DNA of 64,000 nucleotides from Bacillus sp. V5-8f (GCF_002863565.1 NZ_PGUW01000005.1:1-64000); one strand, 5' to 3'. Positions 6,832 through 16,729 are shown, counted from the first letter of the stretch. Notes: generated by a model not told the origin, from the letters alone. Translations and numbers: made by a program.

Positions 6832-7105
6832 GGGTTAGTTAAGGGTTAGTTAATTTTCTAACTTTCTAACCCACCAAAACCTTGATATATCAACGTTTCT
6901 ATTCCCTATGGGTTAGTGAGTTAGTAAAGGTTAGCTATTTTCTGGTTAAAGACTATATAATATATATTTATTTTTTATTTATTATTTTTCATGGGAGGTA
7001 ACAAAGAAAATAACTAACCCTAACTAACCCATAGGCTGAAACCCTTGATACTACTGGGTTTTTCGGGGTTAGTTAACTTTTTCAAAAACTAACCCTTACT
7101 AACCC
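6832..7105. other. Iteron-rich, origin-like region of the prophage
   Basis: At least nine copies of GGTTAG or its complement occur here. Rightward GGGTTAGT stands at 6832, 6843 and 6910, with GGTTAG at 6929 and 7068; the complement ACTAACCC stands at 7013, 7023, 7088 and 7098, with CTAACCC at 6866. Between the left and right clusters (about 6950-6990) is an almost pure A/T stretch. Iterons around an AT-rich core, located next to a primase-helicase gene, are the usual plan of a phage replication origin. No protein-coding gene is visible. Confidence 0.6.
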
Positions 7106-7143
7106 GTTCGCTATCAACTGTAAAAAATCCATTGCTTGTTAAC

Positions 7144-9450
7144 TCATTTACAGTCAATCCCAGGAAAAACATTTTGTTTTTTGCCCCGATTTCCTTTTTT
7201 GAATCCCCGCACTTCCAATTGCCTATAAAATTGGCGGTTTTTTAATTCCATTTCATGATTCTTGTAGCACCAATTCCTATAATTTTCATATAGGGTTTTA
7301 GATTCGATTTTTGCTGCTGGATGGACTGTGCAGTTTTCACTAATGAAAGGACCTAAGATATCCATATCCTCTCTGTAGCTTTCTGTCGCTTCGGTCACGG
7401 CTTTCGGCTCACCCAATCCATCCTTCTGCCACTTCAAGCAGCCTTCCACAGCCCAGTGAAGGATCCCGGGCATTTCATTAGCCAGTTTTTCCGGTAAGTC
7501 ATAGTCGATTTTTTCTTTTGGTATGGTGACAGTGAAAGGAATCAACTTGATCCTTCTCCAAATCCCTTCGTCTGAACCTTTGATTATCGGCTTATGGTTT
7601 GTCGTGAAGAAAACCTTAAACTCAGGAGTGAATTCAAAGTATTCTTGGCGAAGGAAACGTGCAGACATTTTTTCCCCACCGGTGATTTGCTTTACTAAGG
7701 CTTCTGATAGCTGTCCGCCTTCCTCGCTCTCTACGGCTGAAACAAACCGGGCACCATCCAACCGGGCCACATCATTGTTAATCCCACTGTCATTTTTCTT
7801 TTTGATGAAAGTATCGCTGTTTGCTTGCCGGCCGTAATCACCAATCAAATCCTTAATGATGTTAATAAAAGTGGATTTACCATTCCGGCCGTTCCCGAAT
7901 AAGAAAAACATGATTTGTTCTTTCGTGGATCCTGTTAACGAATAACCAATGGACCTTTGAAGGAACTCAATTATTTCATAATCCGGTTTATCATCGGTGA
8001 TGAATATGCTTTCTAAGAAGGAAATCCAGTTTGGGCATTTTGCATCCTTTTCATATGGAATCGGTGATATTTTTGTCAGTAACAAATCCCTATCATGTGG
8101 AAGGAGCTCACCTGTTTTCAGATCAATTACTCCATTAGCACAATTGAAAAGAAAATTATGTGAGTCAAAATCTTTCTTCCTGACAGATACCATAGGTCGA
8201 ACATCTAGAATGCTATTTATCCGGATGGACCTTCGTTCGCATTTCTTCGCCCAATCCAATAATTGCTTTGCACGATATTTGTCTTCCTCGGCTTTTGATT
8301 CTGCATACAAACCTCTAAGTGTCTTGGCTGCAAGTGCTTCAATTTTCCTTTTGTTATCCTCCTGCCACTGTTTACCGTTCCAGATAAGCCATTACAACTC
8401 ATTGCAGTATTTGAGGTTTTCGCCGTGATAGTAGACGATCCGTTCTGCATTTCCTAACTCGGTTAAGTGAAAAGTAGGTGGCTTGTCGATAATCTCTTCT
8501 GTTTCCTCAATGTCCTGGTCTCCGTTGGATATATAAATCTCGTAAGGTTTTTCCGGTACCGGTTCAAAATCAGAAATTGTTGAAGGAGTAGAATGGATGG
8601 CTGCATTGATGGTCAGCTGGCCGTATGTGTGTCCCTCAGATGAATGCATCTTGTCCCATTTCTCACGATACAGACTTGATTCCCGGAACATATCATCCAT
8701 CTTTGCCGGGTCCTTATCCGTCCAAAAGGCTAAGTGATTGCATAAAGCAATATCTGTGGAAGAATGGTCACCATTGATAAGGTGGCCGTTGAATAAGTCC
8801 TGTATGGTTTTCCCACTCTTGGAGTTGAACATCTTCTCCCACAGTTCGAAGTTTGTCAGATTGCTAATGTCATGCCTCGGTGTGCCTTCCACACTCTGCT
8901 TAGGTGTGATTTTCTTTTCCTCTAGATATTTATCAAAGAGGGTTTTGAAATCCTCAGTACAATCATTCACTGGCTTATCGTTCAAGCTGTTTCCAGTAAA
9001 GGTGAAGTATCTACCGTGCCTATAAACCTCTAATCCAATTGTGGAATTTTTCTTCCCTGTCCCCGGACCTGGAAGTGGTAATCTTCCTTTGGTAATGATG
9101 TGTAATCCCTCACCACTTGGGGAATATTCTGTATAGCTATCAATTATTTTCATCACATCTTCAGCAAGTGTGGAAAGAACACCGCCATCCACACAATGGT
9201 CGATGTCTATTCCTATAAACGGATCATCTTTTGAAAACATAAACCCTATTCCGTCATATCCACCTTGATTGAAGTATTTGATGACTGTCGGACAGGTGGA
9301 CCATGTTCTCCTGTTGTTAGACTGGGCCATCTCTCCAGTTATTTGATAAGGAACCTTTGTCTTTTTCCCATCACGCATTTCCGATTTCCACAATATCCAG
9401 TGAGGAGTATTTTTCAGTTCAACCGGTATCTTGTTAAAGTTGTATTCCAT
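7144..9450 (-). pseudogene. Phage primase-polymerase/helicase (P4/D5 type), split by an in-frame stop
   Basis: A single reading frame from ATG at 9450 to 7144 would give a protein of about 768 aa. The N-terminal part is an archaeo-eukaryotic-type primase-polymerase (catalytic-type GIDIDH, then SPSGEGLHII and GLEVYRHGRYFTFTGN). The C-terminal part is a D5/P4-type superfamily III helicase (Walker A GNGRNGKST, then FVSAVESEE and VFFTTNHKP). One TAA at 8392-8394 interrupts it just before the motif WLIWNGKQW that normally continues the domain. Without readthrough the products would be a 352-aa primase and a helicase part restarting downstream (for example ATG at 8310). A GGGGAG ribosome site precedes 9450. 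It is either a pseudogene by one point mutation or a sequence error. Confidence 0.8.
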
Positions 9451-9518
9451 GCCGACTCCCCTTTAGAAAAAGAGGAGCAATGCTCCCCCTCCTATTCAAC
9501 TAATCTTTATTTCTTTTA

Positions 9519-9617
9519 TTAAAATGGCACATCGTTATCTGAGACTTTAATTTCATTCGCTGGTGGTTGTGCTTCAGAAACTTTGAATGCTTTGATTTCT
9601 GGGTATTTCTTGCCATC
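9519..9617 (-). pseudogene. 3' fragment of a phage ssDNA-binding protein (DUF669 or SSB type)
   Basis: A minus-strand frame running from the integrase junction to TAA at 9519 encodes a piece containing KKYPEIKAFKVSEAQPP and ending SDNDVPF. An acidic tip ending in D-hydrophobic-P-F is typical of single-strand-binding proteins and of DUF669 phage proteins, which lie directly upstream of this kind of primase gene. The N-terminal part is missing; the frame passes into the integrase at about 9617. So the gene was truncated by a deletion. Confidence 0.6.
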
Positions 9618-10711
9618 ATGAAATATAAAGATCCATTAACTGAAAAGTTCAAGGAGAAATCAAAACGTGGTTTCACCACTAAGAAAGAAGCACAAAAGGC
9701 AGCTATAGATGAGGAAAATCGCTTAATGGAAGGTCATGAACAATCACCTATGTCTTTAGAACAATACCTTCTTACCTGGCTTGAGGAATATAAAAAGGGG
9801 ACTGTTCGGAAGAATACCTACGAAATTCATGAAAGGAATATAAAGAATCACATTCTACCGTATTTTAAAAATGTTCTACTAAAGAATGTAAAACCGATTA
9901 TGTATCAAAAATTCTTGAATCACCTTACTGAAAAGGAATACAGTAAACGAACAGTCGAAATTATTCATGGAACTATGTTTTTAATGCTTTTGAGAAGGCT
10001 GTCATATTAGGTAAAGTTCAAAAGAATCCTTGTGAAGGGGCTACAATAAAAGGGAAAACAAAAGAAAATACACTAAAATTTATCGACTCCACTGATATCC
10101 CTGTCTTCTTACAGGAAGCATATAAATATGATTATATTTACTGGATTTTCTTTAAAGTTTTGATTGAAACTGGTTTACGAAAAGGCGAAGCTGCAGCACT
10201 ACAATGGTCTGATATTGATTTAAAAGAGCGAACTTTATCTGTTGCAAAAACACTCGATTTCCAAGCGAAAGATAGATCGGAGCTGTTTGGGGATACAAAA
10301 ACCTATAATTCCACAAGGGTAATAACAATTAGTCAATCTTTGGCCAATGACTTGCACTTCCTTAAGAAGTACCAAAACCAAAATAAAATTGCATTAAATG
10401 ATGTATATCAACATGACTTAAATTTAGTTCTATGCAGGAATGACGGCGACTTCTTACCGAAATCAACTTTATTTAATGCTTTTTCTAGGATATTAAAAAG
10501 GGCTGGACTTCCACAGTTCCCTATCCATTCATTAAGACACACCCATGCTGTCCTTCAATTAGAAGCTGGTGCTGACATGAAGTATCTCCAGAAGCGACTT
10601 GGACACGGAAGCATGCAAATAACAGCTGATGTGTATGCTCACGTTTCTAAGAAAATAGAAAACGATACAATGGACAAATTCGAAGCATATACAAAAAATA
10701 TTTTAAATTAA
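9618..10711 (+). pseudogene. Phage tyrosine recombinase (integrase), truncated and frameshifted
   Basis: Two frames together give a Tn916/ICE-type tyrosine integrase. The first (ATG at 9618) starts inside the arm-binding domain (YKDPLTEKFKEKSKRGF) and contains the core-binding SAM-like domain; it goes out of frame in a run of five Ts at 9978-9982. The second (from there to 10711) carries the catalytic domain with R of ETGLRKGEAAAL, HSLRHTHA, LGHGSMQIT and the nucleophile Tyr of DVYAHVS. The first 25-30 residues expected in this family are absent, replaced by phage ssDNA-binding-protein sequence. It cannot make an intact enzyme. Confidence 0.85.
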
Positions 10712-10714
10712 TTT

Positions 10715-10771
10715 GTGGGTATTTCGTGGGTACGCGTTAATACTCAATCCTCTATCCCTCTTTTTACCCAC
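10715..10771. repeat. GTGGGTA repeats after the integrase, possible arm-type sites
   Basis: GTGGGTA occurs at 10715-10721 and 10726-10732 (11 bp apart) and inverted as TACCCAC at 10765-10771. Short direct repeats directly after the integrase stop codon are the usual position of arm-type integrase binding sites next to an attachment site. The crossover core itself is not identified. Confidence 0.4.
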
Positions 10772-10773
10772 AT

Positions 10774-10806
10774 AAAAAAAGCCCCGATACTAGTAGTATC
10801 AAGGCT
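10774..10806 (-). terminator. glnA terminator
   Basis: On the minus strand AGCCTTGATAC pairs with GTATCGGGGCT (two T-G pairs) around TACTA and is followed by seven Ts. It ends the glnRA operon nine bases after the glnA stop and forms the boundary with the prophage remnant. Confidence 0.9.
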
Positions 10807-10814
10807 GCCCCATA

Positions 10815-12149
10815 TTAATACATTGTCATATACTGCTCGCGCTCCCAAGGGTGAACTTGTGTACGGAACATATCCCATTCGATCTCTTTTGCTTCGACAA
10901 AGTGTTCTAACAAATGGCTGCCAAGAGCTGAACAGATTACTTCGTTAGATTTCAAGACATCAAGCGCAGCTGCCAATGTAGCTGGTAGGTCAACAATGCC
11001 TGCTTCTTCTCTTTCTTCTTTGTTCATGACATAGATGTTGCGGTCGACTGGGTTTGGAGGAGTCATCTTGTTTTTGATTCCATCCAGACCGGCTTTTAAC
11101 AATACAGCTAAAGCAAGATAAGGGTTTGCTGCTGGGTCAACGCTACGTACTTCAACACGAGTACTCACGCCACGCGAAGCAGGAATTCGGATCAGCGGGC
11201 TGCGGTTTTTCGCGGACCATGCTACATAGCAAGGTGCTTCATAGCCTGGAACCAAGCGTTTGTAAGAGTTGACAGTCGGGTTTGTTACCGCTGTAAATGC
11301 TGGTGCGTGCTTAATGACGCCGGCGATAAACTGCTCAGCCGTTTCACTCAATTCAAGATTTCCGCTTGTATCATAGAAAGCATTTTCTTTTCCTCTGAAT
11401 AATGAAACGTTGCAGTGCATTCCAGAACCGTTCACTCCGAATAATGGTTTAGGCATGAAGGTAGCATGCAAGCCATGTTTACGGGCGATTGTTTTAACAA
11501 CTAGCTTAAAAGTTTGGATATGATCGCAGGCAGTAATCGCATCTGCATATTTGAAATCGATTTCGTGTTGTCCAGGAGCAACCTCATGGTGAGATGCTTC
11601 GATTTCAAAGCCCATTTCTTCAAGCTCAAGAACGATATCACGACGGCAGTTTTCCCCAAGGTCAGTCGGTGCAAGGTCAAAGTATCCGCCTTTATCGTTA
11701 AGCTCTAAAGTAGGTTCACCTTTTTCATCCAGTTTGAATAGGAAGAATTCCGGTTCTGGTCCAAGATTAAAGTCTGTGAAGCCCAATTCCTTCATTTCTG
11801 CAAGGATGCGTTTAAGGTTAGCACGTGGGTCGCCTTCGAAAGGAGTGCCGTCAGTGTTATAAATATCACAAATTAAGCGGGCAACCTTCCCCTTTTCTGA
11901 AGTCCAAGGGAATATAACCCAAGTATTTAAATCAGGGTATAAGTACATATCTGACTCTTCAATCCGTACGAAGCCTTCGATGGAAGATCCGTCGAACATC
12001 ATTTTGTTGTCTAGCGCTTTATCAAGCTGGCTTACAGGGATTTCAACGTTTTTGATTGTTCCAAGAATATCTGTGAATTGAAGGCGGATATACTTTACGT
12101 TTTCCTCCTTAGCCAAGCGTGTGATGTCTTCTCGAGTGTACTTTGCCAT
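10815..12149 (-). CDS. glnA: Glutamine synthetase, type I
   Basis: Makes glutamine from glutamate, ammonia and ATP; in Bacillus the feedback-inhibited enzyme also relays nitrogen status to GlnR and TnrA. From the ATG at 12149 (MAKYTREDI, as in B. subtilis) the protein is 444 aa, the usual length. The N-terminal beta-grasp domain includes [17 protein letters not shown]; the catalytic domain has [26 protein letters not shown] and [14 protein letters not shown]; the C-terminus (EREQYMTMY) is complete. Two ATGs just upstream are in frame, with GGGAGG positioned so that the first could also serve. It is the second gene of the glnRA operon, 44 bp after glnR, and is followed by a strong terminator. 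Confidence 0.98.
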   Translation of the reverse strand: MAKYTREDITRLAKEENVKYIRLQFTDILGTIKNVEIPVSQLDKALDNKMMFDGSSIEGFVRIEESDMYLYPDLNTWVIFPWTSEKGKVARLICDIYNTDGTPFEGDPRANLKRILAEMKELGFTDFNLGPEPEFFLFKLDEKGEPTLELNDKGGYFDLAPTDLGENCRRDIVLELEEMGFEIEASHHEVAPGQHEIDFKYADAITACDHIQTFKLVVKTIARKHGLHATFMPKPLFGVNGSGMHCNVSLFRGKENAFYDTSGNLELSETAEQFIAGVIKHAPAFTAVTNPTVNSYKRLVPGYEAPCYVAWSAKNRSPLIRIPASRGVSTRVEVRSVDPAANPYLALAVLLKAGLDGIKNKMTPPNPVDRNIYVMNKEEREEAGIVDLPATLAAALDVLKSNEVICSALGSHLLEHFVEAKEIEWDMFRTQVHPWEREQYMTMY

Positions 12150-12193
12150 AACCATAATTCCTCCCAAATAAATTTTACTTTTTTAAGCTTTTA

Positions 12194-12598
12194 TTATTGA
12201 AAGAAACGGGACATGTCTCCTTGGCGGAGTGTAGTGCGGTGCTTGCCACCATGCATTATCTCGTTTCTTAGAAGCTTGCGCAGTTCTTCATCAGTTAAAT
12301 TAGGTTTTTGTAATTTTTTTTCAAAATTCTCGGATGTTGGCTCTTGTGAGTCTTCTTTCCCCGCGAAAATCTTTTTAATGCCTGCCAGATTGACACCTTG
12401 TTCGATTAACTCTTTGATTTCAAGGAGCCGGTCGATATCATTCAATGAAAAAAGCCGGCGGTTTCCTTCTGTCCTTTTAGGAGTAATCAGCTGATGCTCT
12501 TCATAATAACGAATCTGGCGTGCAGACAACTCAGTCAGCTGCATAACGATTCCGATAGAGAAAAGAGGCATCGAACGCCGAATGTTATTGCCGCTCAT
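12194..12598 (-). CDS. glnR: Nitrogen-responsive MerR-family repressor GlnR
   Basis: Represses glnRA (and other nitrogen genes) when nitrogen is plentiful, in response to feedback-inhibited glutamine synthetase. The 134-aa protein has the MerR winged helix-turn-helix ([20 protein letters not shown], about 16-35, and [18 protein letters not shown]) and the C-terminal RQGDMSRFF tail known in Bacillus GlnR to sense glutamine synthetase. AAAGGAGGATGC precedes the ATG. Two GlnR-type sites and a sigma-A promoter lie upstream (12634-12684), consistent with autoregulation. Confidence 0.97.
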   Translation of the reverse strand: MSGNNIRRSMPLFSIGIVMQLTELSARQIRYYEEHQLITPKRTEGNRRLFSLNDIDRLLEIKELIEQGVNLAGIKKIFAGKEDSQEPTSENFEKKLQKPNLTDEELRKLLRNEIMHGGKHRTTLRQGDMSRFFQ

Positions 12599-12633
12599 CC
12601 AAGCATCCTCCTTTAATTTGTTTGCCTATTTAA

Positions 12634-12684
12634 ACTATATTATATGTTATGTTTTCTGTCAATGAAATGTAAGGTTAAATAACA
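12634..12684 (-). promoter_or_regulatory. glnRA promoter with two GlnR/TnrA boxes
   Basis: On the minus strand a sigma-A promoter reads TTGACA (12657-12662), 17 bp, TATAGT (12634-12639). A perfect GlnR/TnrA site TGTTA-N7-TTACA lies at 12668-12684, upstream of the -35, and a second near-match (TGACA-N7-TAACA, 12645-12661) overlaps the -35. This two-site layout matches the known glnRA control region of B. subtilis. Confidence 0.85.
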
Positions 12685-12731
12685 TTAAAATTTTAAAATA
12701 ATCAGATAACTAATTCACATGCTAGTAAAAG

Positions 12732-14003
12732 TTATATTATATTGATTAATTTTTTATCGATCAAAGAATCAACGGCAGTGAGTACCGCTATTTTTACATG
12801 CGAATATGTTAAGCCACCTTGGACGTAGGCAACATATGGGGGTCTGGTTGGACCATCTGCTGTAAGCTCTATGCTTGCGCCTTGGATAAATGTTCCTGCA
12901 GCCATTATTACATCATCTTCGTATCCGGGCATATAGCTTGGATACGGAGTTACATAGGAATTCACAGGTGACGCAAATTGGACCGCCTGACAGAAAGCGA
13001 CCATTTTATCCCGGTCATCAAATTGGACTGACTGAATAAGGTCTGTTCGTTTCGCATTCCATACTGGTGACGTGTTCATACCTAGTTTACTTAGAAAGGC
13101 CGACGTGAAAATAGCGCCTTTAAGGGCTTGTCCTACAACATGCGGAGCTAGAAAAAAACCTTGATACATTTCCTGAAGGCTGTAAAGCGATGCTCCTGCC
13201 TCAGCCCCGATCCCAGGTGATGTCAGCCTATAGGAGCATGCTTCTACATATTCCTTCTTTCCGACAATATAGCCACCGGTCTTGGCAAGCCCGCCACCTG
13301 GATTTTTAATCAGCGAACCAGCTATTAAATCTGCTCCAACATGGCACGGTTCTAGGGTCTCGACAAATTCACCATAACAGTTATCGACAAAGACCACCAC
13401 ATCCGATTTGATTTCCTTCACAAAATCAATCATTTCCTTGATTTCATCCACCGTAAAGGATGGCCGTGTTGCATATCCTTTGGAACGCTGAATCCCGATC
13501 ATTTTCGTGTTCGGTGTTATTGCGTTTTGAACAGCGTCGTAATCAATTTTTCCAGCATTAGTAAGCGGCACAGAGCTATAGCCTATCCCAAATTCCCGCA
13601 ACGATCCATTGCCGCTGCCACGAATCCCTACAATTTCTTCTAGAGTATCATAAGGCTTTCCCGTTATGTATAAAAGTTCATCGCCAGGCCGCAATATCCC
13701 AAAAAGAGAAATAGAAATGGCATGGGTACCTGAAATGATTTGTTGGCGAACCAACCCCGCCTCCCCGCCAAATACATCGGCATAGATCATTTCCAGTGTA
13801 TCCCTTCCAATATCATCATATCCATATCCGGTTGAGGGGATAAAATGTGAATCACTTACTTTATGTTTCTGGAAACTTTGCAGAACCCTGTACTGATTGC
13901 TTTCTATTCTTTCATCGACTTCTTTATGGGCATGAGCAACCATTTCCTCTACAGAATCCACGAGGCCCTTTAAATATGCTCCATTTTTTAAATTCTCGTA
14001 CAT
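12732..14003 (-). CDS. ynbB: Methionine gamma-lyase-like PLP enzyme (YnbB family)
   Basis: PLP-dependent protein of the Cys/Met metabolism fold, once called aluminium-resistance protein; its natural substrate is not established. The 423-aa length matches the family. Visible landmarks are the phosphate-binding GTHAISISLFG region, VFVDNCYGEFVE with the PLP-ring Asp, and the PLP Lys in GSLIKNPGGGLAKTGGY. It follows hflX by 11 bp and precedes glnR in the order hflX-ynbB-glnR-glnA conserved in Bacillus. Confidence 0.93.
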   Translation of the reverse strand: MYENLKNGAYLKGLVDSVEEMVAHAHKEVDERIESNQYRVLQSFQKHKVSDSHFIPSTGYGYDDIGRDTLEMIYADVFGGEAGLVRQQIISGTHAISISLFGILRPGDELLYITGKPYDTLEEIVGIRGSGNGSLREFGIGYSSVPLTNAGKIDYDAVQNAITPNTKMIGIQRSKGYATRPSFTVDEIKEMIDFVKEIKSDVVVFVDNCYGEFVETLEPCHVGADLIAGSLIKNPGGGLAKTGGYIVGKKEYVEACSYRLTSPGIGAEAGASLYSLQEMYQGFFLAPHVVGQALKGAIFTSAFLSKLGMNTSPVWNAKRTDLIQSVQFDDRDKMVAFCQAVQFASPVNSYVTPYPSYMPGYEDDVIMAAGTFIQGASIELTADGPTRPPYVAYVQGGLTYSHVKIAVLTAVDSLIDKKLINII

Positions 14004-14014
14004 TTGTTTCTCCT

Positions 14015-15268
14015 TTATTTTGCATAGTTCTTGAGTTGTCCTGTTAGGGGATGGTCTACTAAAGCAAAACCTTTACACTCATAACTTTCCTTTTCTTCAT
14101 CAAAGGATAAAGAACGCATAATGGTTTCATTTTTTAGCTGGGAGAGCAGCTTTCCCTCACTGGCTGGAAGGAACACATGGTAAGCTTCCATTTCGCTAAT
14201 CACTGTTTCCTCAATTTGTGCCAGGACCGCTTCGAGATCCTTTTTTTCAAAGGCAGAGATCAACATGGACTTTTCCTTGGATGTTGGCACGAAATCTTCA
14301 TTTTTCAAGTCCCTCTTATTATATAAAGTCAGCTCTGGAATATGGTTTACCTCAAGATCGGAAAGAAGCTCCCTGACTGTCTGTTCATGATTAAAATAAT
14401 CTGGGGCTGAGGAATCCACGACATGGAGCAGTAAATCCGCTTCCTTTACTTCTTCCAAAGTGGAACGGAATGCTGCAATCAACGTGGTAGGCAAATCCTG
14501 GATAAATCCTACTGTATCAGTTAAAAGGACGGTAAACCCACTAGGCAGTACTGACTTTCTCGTCATCGGGTCAAGTGTGGCAAAGAGCAGGTTTTCTTCA
14601 AAAGATTCTGCTTCCGTCAATCGATTGAACAAGGTCGATTTCCCGGCGTTTGTGTAACCGACAAGGGCGACCTGGAGCGTTTTGTTCCTCTTTCTTCTGT
14701 CACGATATCGCTCCCTATGCTTTACAACAACATCCAGTTGTTCTTTTATATCATCAATCCGGCGGCGGATATGACGCCTGTCACTCTCCAGCTTTGTTTC
14801 CCCTGGTCCTCTTGTACCAATTCCTGCACCAAGCCTCGAAAGTGCCGTACCCTGACCTGCCAACCTTGGCAGCAAATACTGCAGCTGTGCAAGTTCCACT
14901 TGAAGCTTGCCCTCCTTGGAACGGGCTCTCTGGGCAAAAATGTCCAAAATCAGTTGAGTTCGGTCGATAACCCTAGCTGCAAAGTGTTGGGATAAATTCC
15001 TGATCTGACTTGGGGAAAGCTCATCGTTAAAGATAAGTAAGTCGGGTTCCAGTTCTTCTTCAAGGTTTTTGAGTTCCTCGACTTTCCCTTTTCCAATGTA
15101 TGTTGAAGGATGCACACGGTCCCTCTTTTGTGTAACAGTGATTAACACCTCACCGTTTGCTGTTTTAGTCAAAGACGCAAGCTCTTCTAACGAATATTCA
15201 TAACGAATGTCATCCTGTGTCGTTTGGCATCCGATCAATATGACTCGTTCTTTTTCTTTATGTTCCAT
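14015..15268 (-). CDS. hflX: Ribosome-associated GTPase HflX
   Basis: GTPase that binds the 50S subunit and splits stalled or hibernating ribosomes. The 417-aa protein has the N-terminal HflX domain (residues 1-100), the helical linker with [21 protein letters not shown] and [12 protein letters not shown], then the G domain: G1 [10 protein letters not shown]3 DTVGF, G4 NKRD. Start taken at the ATG (15268) with AAGGAAGTGAG upstream rather than the TTG one codon earlier. It is followed after 11 bp by ynbB. Confidence 0.95.
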   Translation of the reverse strand: MEHKEKERVILIGCQTTQDDIRYEYSLEELASLTKTANGEVLITVTQKRDRVHPSTYIGKGKVEELKNLEEELEPDLLIFNDELSPSQIRNLSQHFAARVIDRTQLILDIFAQRARSKEGKLQVELAQLQYLLPRLAGQGTALSRLGAGIGTRGPGETKLESDRRHIRRRIDDIKEQLDVVVKHRERYRDRRKRNKTLQVALVGYTNAGKSTLFNRLTEAESFEENLLFATLDPMTRKSVLPSGFTVLLTDTVGFIQDLPTTLIAAFRSTLEEVKEADLLLHVVDSSAPDYFNHEQTVRELLSDLEVNHIPELTLYNKRDLKNEDFVPTSKEKSMLISAFEKKDLEAVLAQIEETVISEMEAYHVFLPASEGKLLSQLKNETIMRSLSFDEEKESYECKGFALVDHPLTGQLKNYAK

Positions 15269-15271
15269 CAA

Positions 15272-15759
15272 TACTCACTTCCTTTAGTGTCCCTACCCAT
15301 CATATCAAAAAAATGAAACATTCCAAACTAAATTGAAACAAGAAAGCTTTTTAAACTGCAAGCTTGTTTCAAAAGATGAGGTTTATTATATTCTCACCTA
15401 TCAGCCTGCCCTAGTAATTGTAAAAAAGCGTAAAGAGACAGCTAATATAGCTGCCCCTTACACAATAAGAAAGATCACAATGAACTTCAGATAGCCCTGT
15501 TGCCAATGTCAGGATGATCCGGATACTCAATCCAAACACACTGGAGAAGGGTCTGAGGAACTCCTATTTGCCCTGTTTCTTCAATAAGCCCTTCCGCTGC
15601 GTGAAATCCACCTGTACATTTATTTTTTTATGGAATAACTTTCCTAAAGGAACTTTATCAGTTGGCACACAATAGGGGGAGGTTATTGATATACTCGGCG
15701 ATTTCGTTGATTGCCGCTTTCGGTTCCTCCCTCTCTGTGGAATGCTTTTTGTTAAGGAC
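15272..15759 (-). other. spoVK-hflX gap with traces of a decayed gene
   Basis: No intact gene. Minus-strand frames between about 15,500 and 15,760 give stretches that look protein-like but lie in different frames: EREEPKAAINEIAEYINNL, then GGFHAAEGLIEETGQIGVP followed by QCVWIEYPDHPDIGNRAI. Together they may be the remains of one small gene with two or more frame breaks. A 70-codon ORF (15564-15776) overlaps these and the spoVK 3' end and is probably not real. The gene of origin is not recognised. Confidence 0.35.
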
Positions 15760-16707
15760 TTAACCATCCTCTTCAAAAACTAAATCCTGGCTCCTTAAGG
15801 TTAACAAATCAGCCTTATCATAGGTGTCCTCTACTAATAGCCTCATTGCCTGCGCACGAATCGTCTTTTCTAGAACATTTCGGATATATCTGCCGTTTGA
15901 GAACGATATCGGCGCCAGCACAGTTTTTACGTAGGAAAGGTGATCCCTTAACTTGCGCTCAGCATCCCGACTCATGATATATTCACGGTCCTCAAGCATT
16001 CCTTTTGAGATGTCAATCAATTGGTCGATAGAATAGTCCGGGAAATCCACAACGATCGGAAAACGCGAATGAAGACCCGGATTAAGGGTAAGGAAATAAT
16101 CCATTTCCCGGGAGTACCCTGCAAGGATAAGGACGAACTCATGCTGCCGGTCCTCCATATGTTTTACCAACGTATCAATAGCTTCCTTCCCAAAATCTTT
16201 CTCACCGCCCCTACCGAGTGAATAGGCTTCATCGATGAACAGGATGCCCCCGATCGCTTTTTTAATCAAATCCCGTGTTTTCTGGGCCGTGTGCCCTATA
16301 TATTCCCCGACTAAATCTGCCCTTTCCGCTTCAATCAAATGCCCCTTGGAAAGGACCTGCATTTTAAGAAAAAGCTTCCCTATTAATCTTGCAACGGTGG
16401 TTTTACCCGTTCCAGGATTCCCTTTGAACATCATGTGCAAGGCTTGCTTGCCTACCTTCAACCCCCGTTCTTCTCGCTTTTTATTGACATAAATCCACGC
16501 GTAGATTTCTTTTATCATCAGTTTCATCTGTTCCATTCCAACAAGCGATCCCAATTCCTCCTCTATCTCCTTCAAGGCAACATGCTGTAAAGGGATTTGC
16601 CTTTCCTGAAGCTCTCTGGGAGGATCTTTTTTTAACGCTTTTCGGTTTTGCCCATTTAAGACAACATTTATTTGTCCGTTATTTTTCATACGGATCGGTT
16701 GTTCCAA
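15760..16707 (-). CDS. spoVK: Stage V sporulation AAA+ ATPase SpoVK
   Basis: Mother-cell AAA+ ATPase needed for spore maturation, of the CbbX type. From the TTG at 16707 the protein is 315 aa and its start (EQPIRMKNNGQINVVLNGQ) aligns with B. subtilis SpoVK; AGGTGA lies five bases upstream. Walker A is GNPGTGKTT, Walker B LFIDEAYSL, and GHTAQKTRDLI and LNPGLHSRFP are the pore and sensor regions. It stands alone upstream of hflX. A sigma-E-like -10 (CATACGTTT) lies 24 bases before the start. Confidence 0.93.
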   Translation of the reverse strand: MEQPIRMKNNGQINVVLNGQNRKALKKDPPRELQERQIPLQHVALKEIEEELGSLVGMEQMKLMIKEIYAWIYVNKKREERGLKVGKQALHMMFKGNPGTGKTTVARLIGKLFLKMQVLSKGHLIEAERADLVGEYIGHTAQKTRDLIKKAIGGILFIDEAYSLGRGGEKDFGKEAIDTLVKHMEDRQHEFVLILAGYSREMDYFLTLNPGLHSRFPIVVDFPDYSIDQLIDISKGMLEDREYIMSRDAERKLRDHLSYVKTVLAPISFSNGRYIRNVLEKTIRAQAMRLLVEDTYDKADLLTLRSQDLVFEEDG

Positions 16708-16729
16708 CGCCTTCACCTCTCCATTCCAA

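Noticed and set aside
7048-7062. Thirteen bases (CCTTGATACTACT) shared between the iteron region and the glnA terminator, as an attachment core
   Set aside because: The copies are in inverted, not direct, orientation, one lies inside the phage, and several matches of this length are expected by chance in 64 kb.
15564-15776. 70-codon minus-strand ORF after spoVK
   Set aside because: It overlaps the spoVK 3' end, has no ribosome site and a basic low-complexity product; neighbouring frames look more protein-like.
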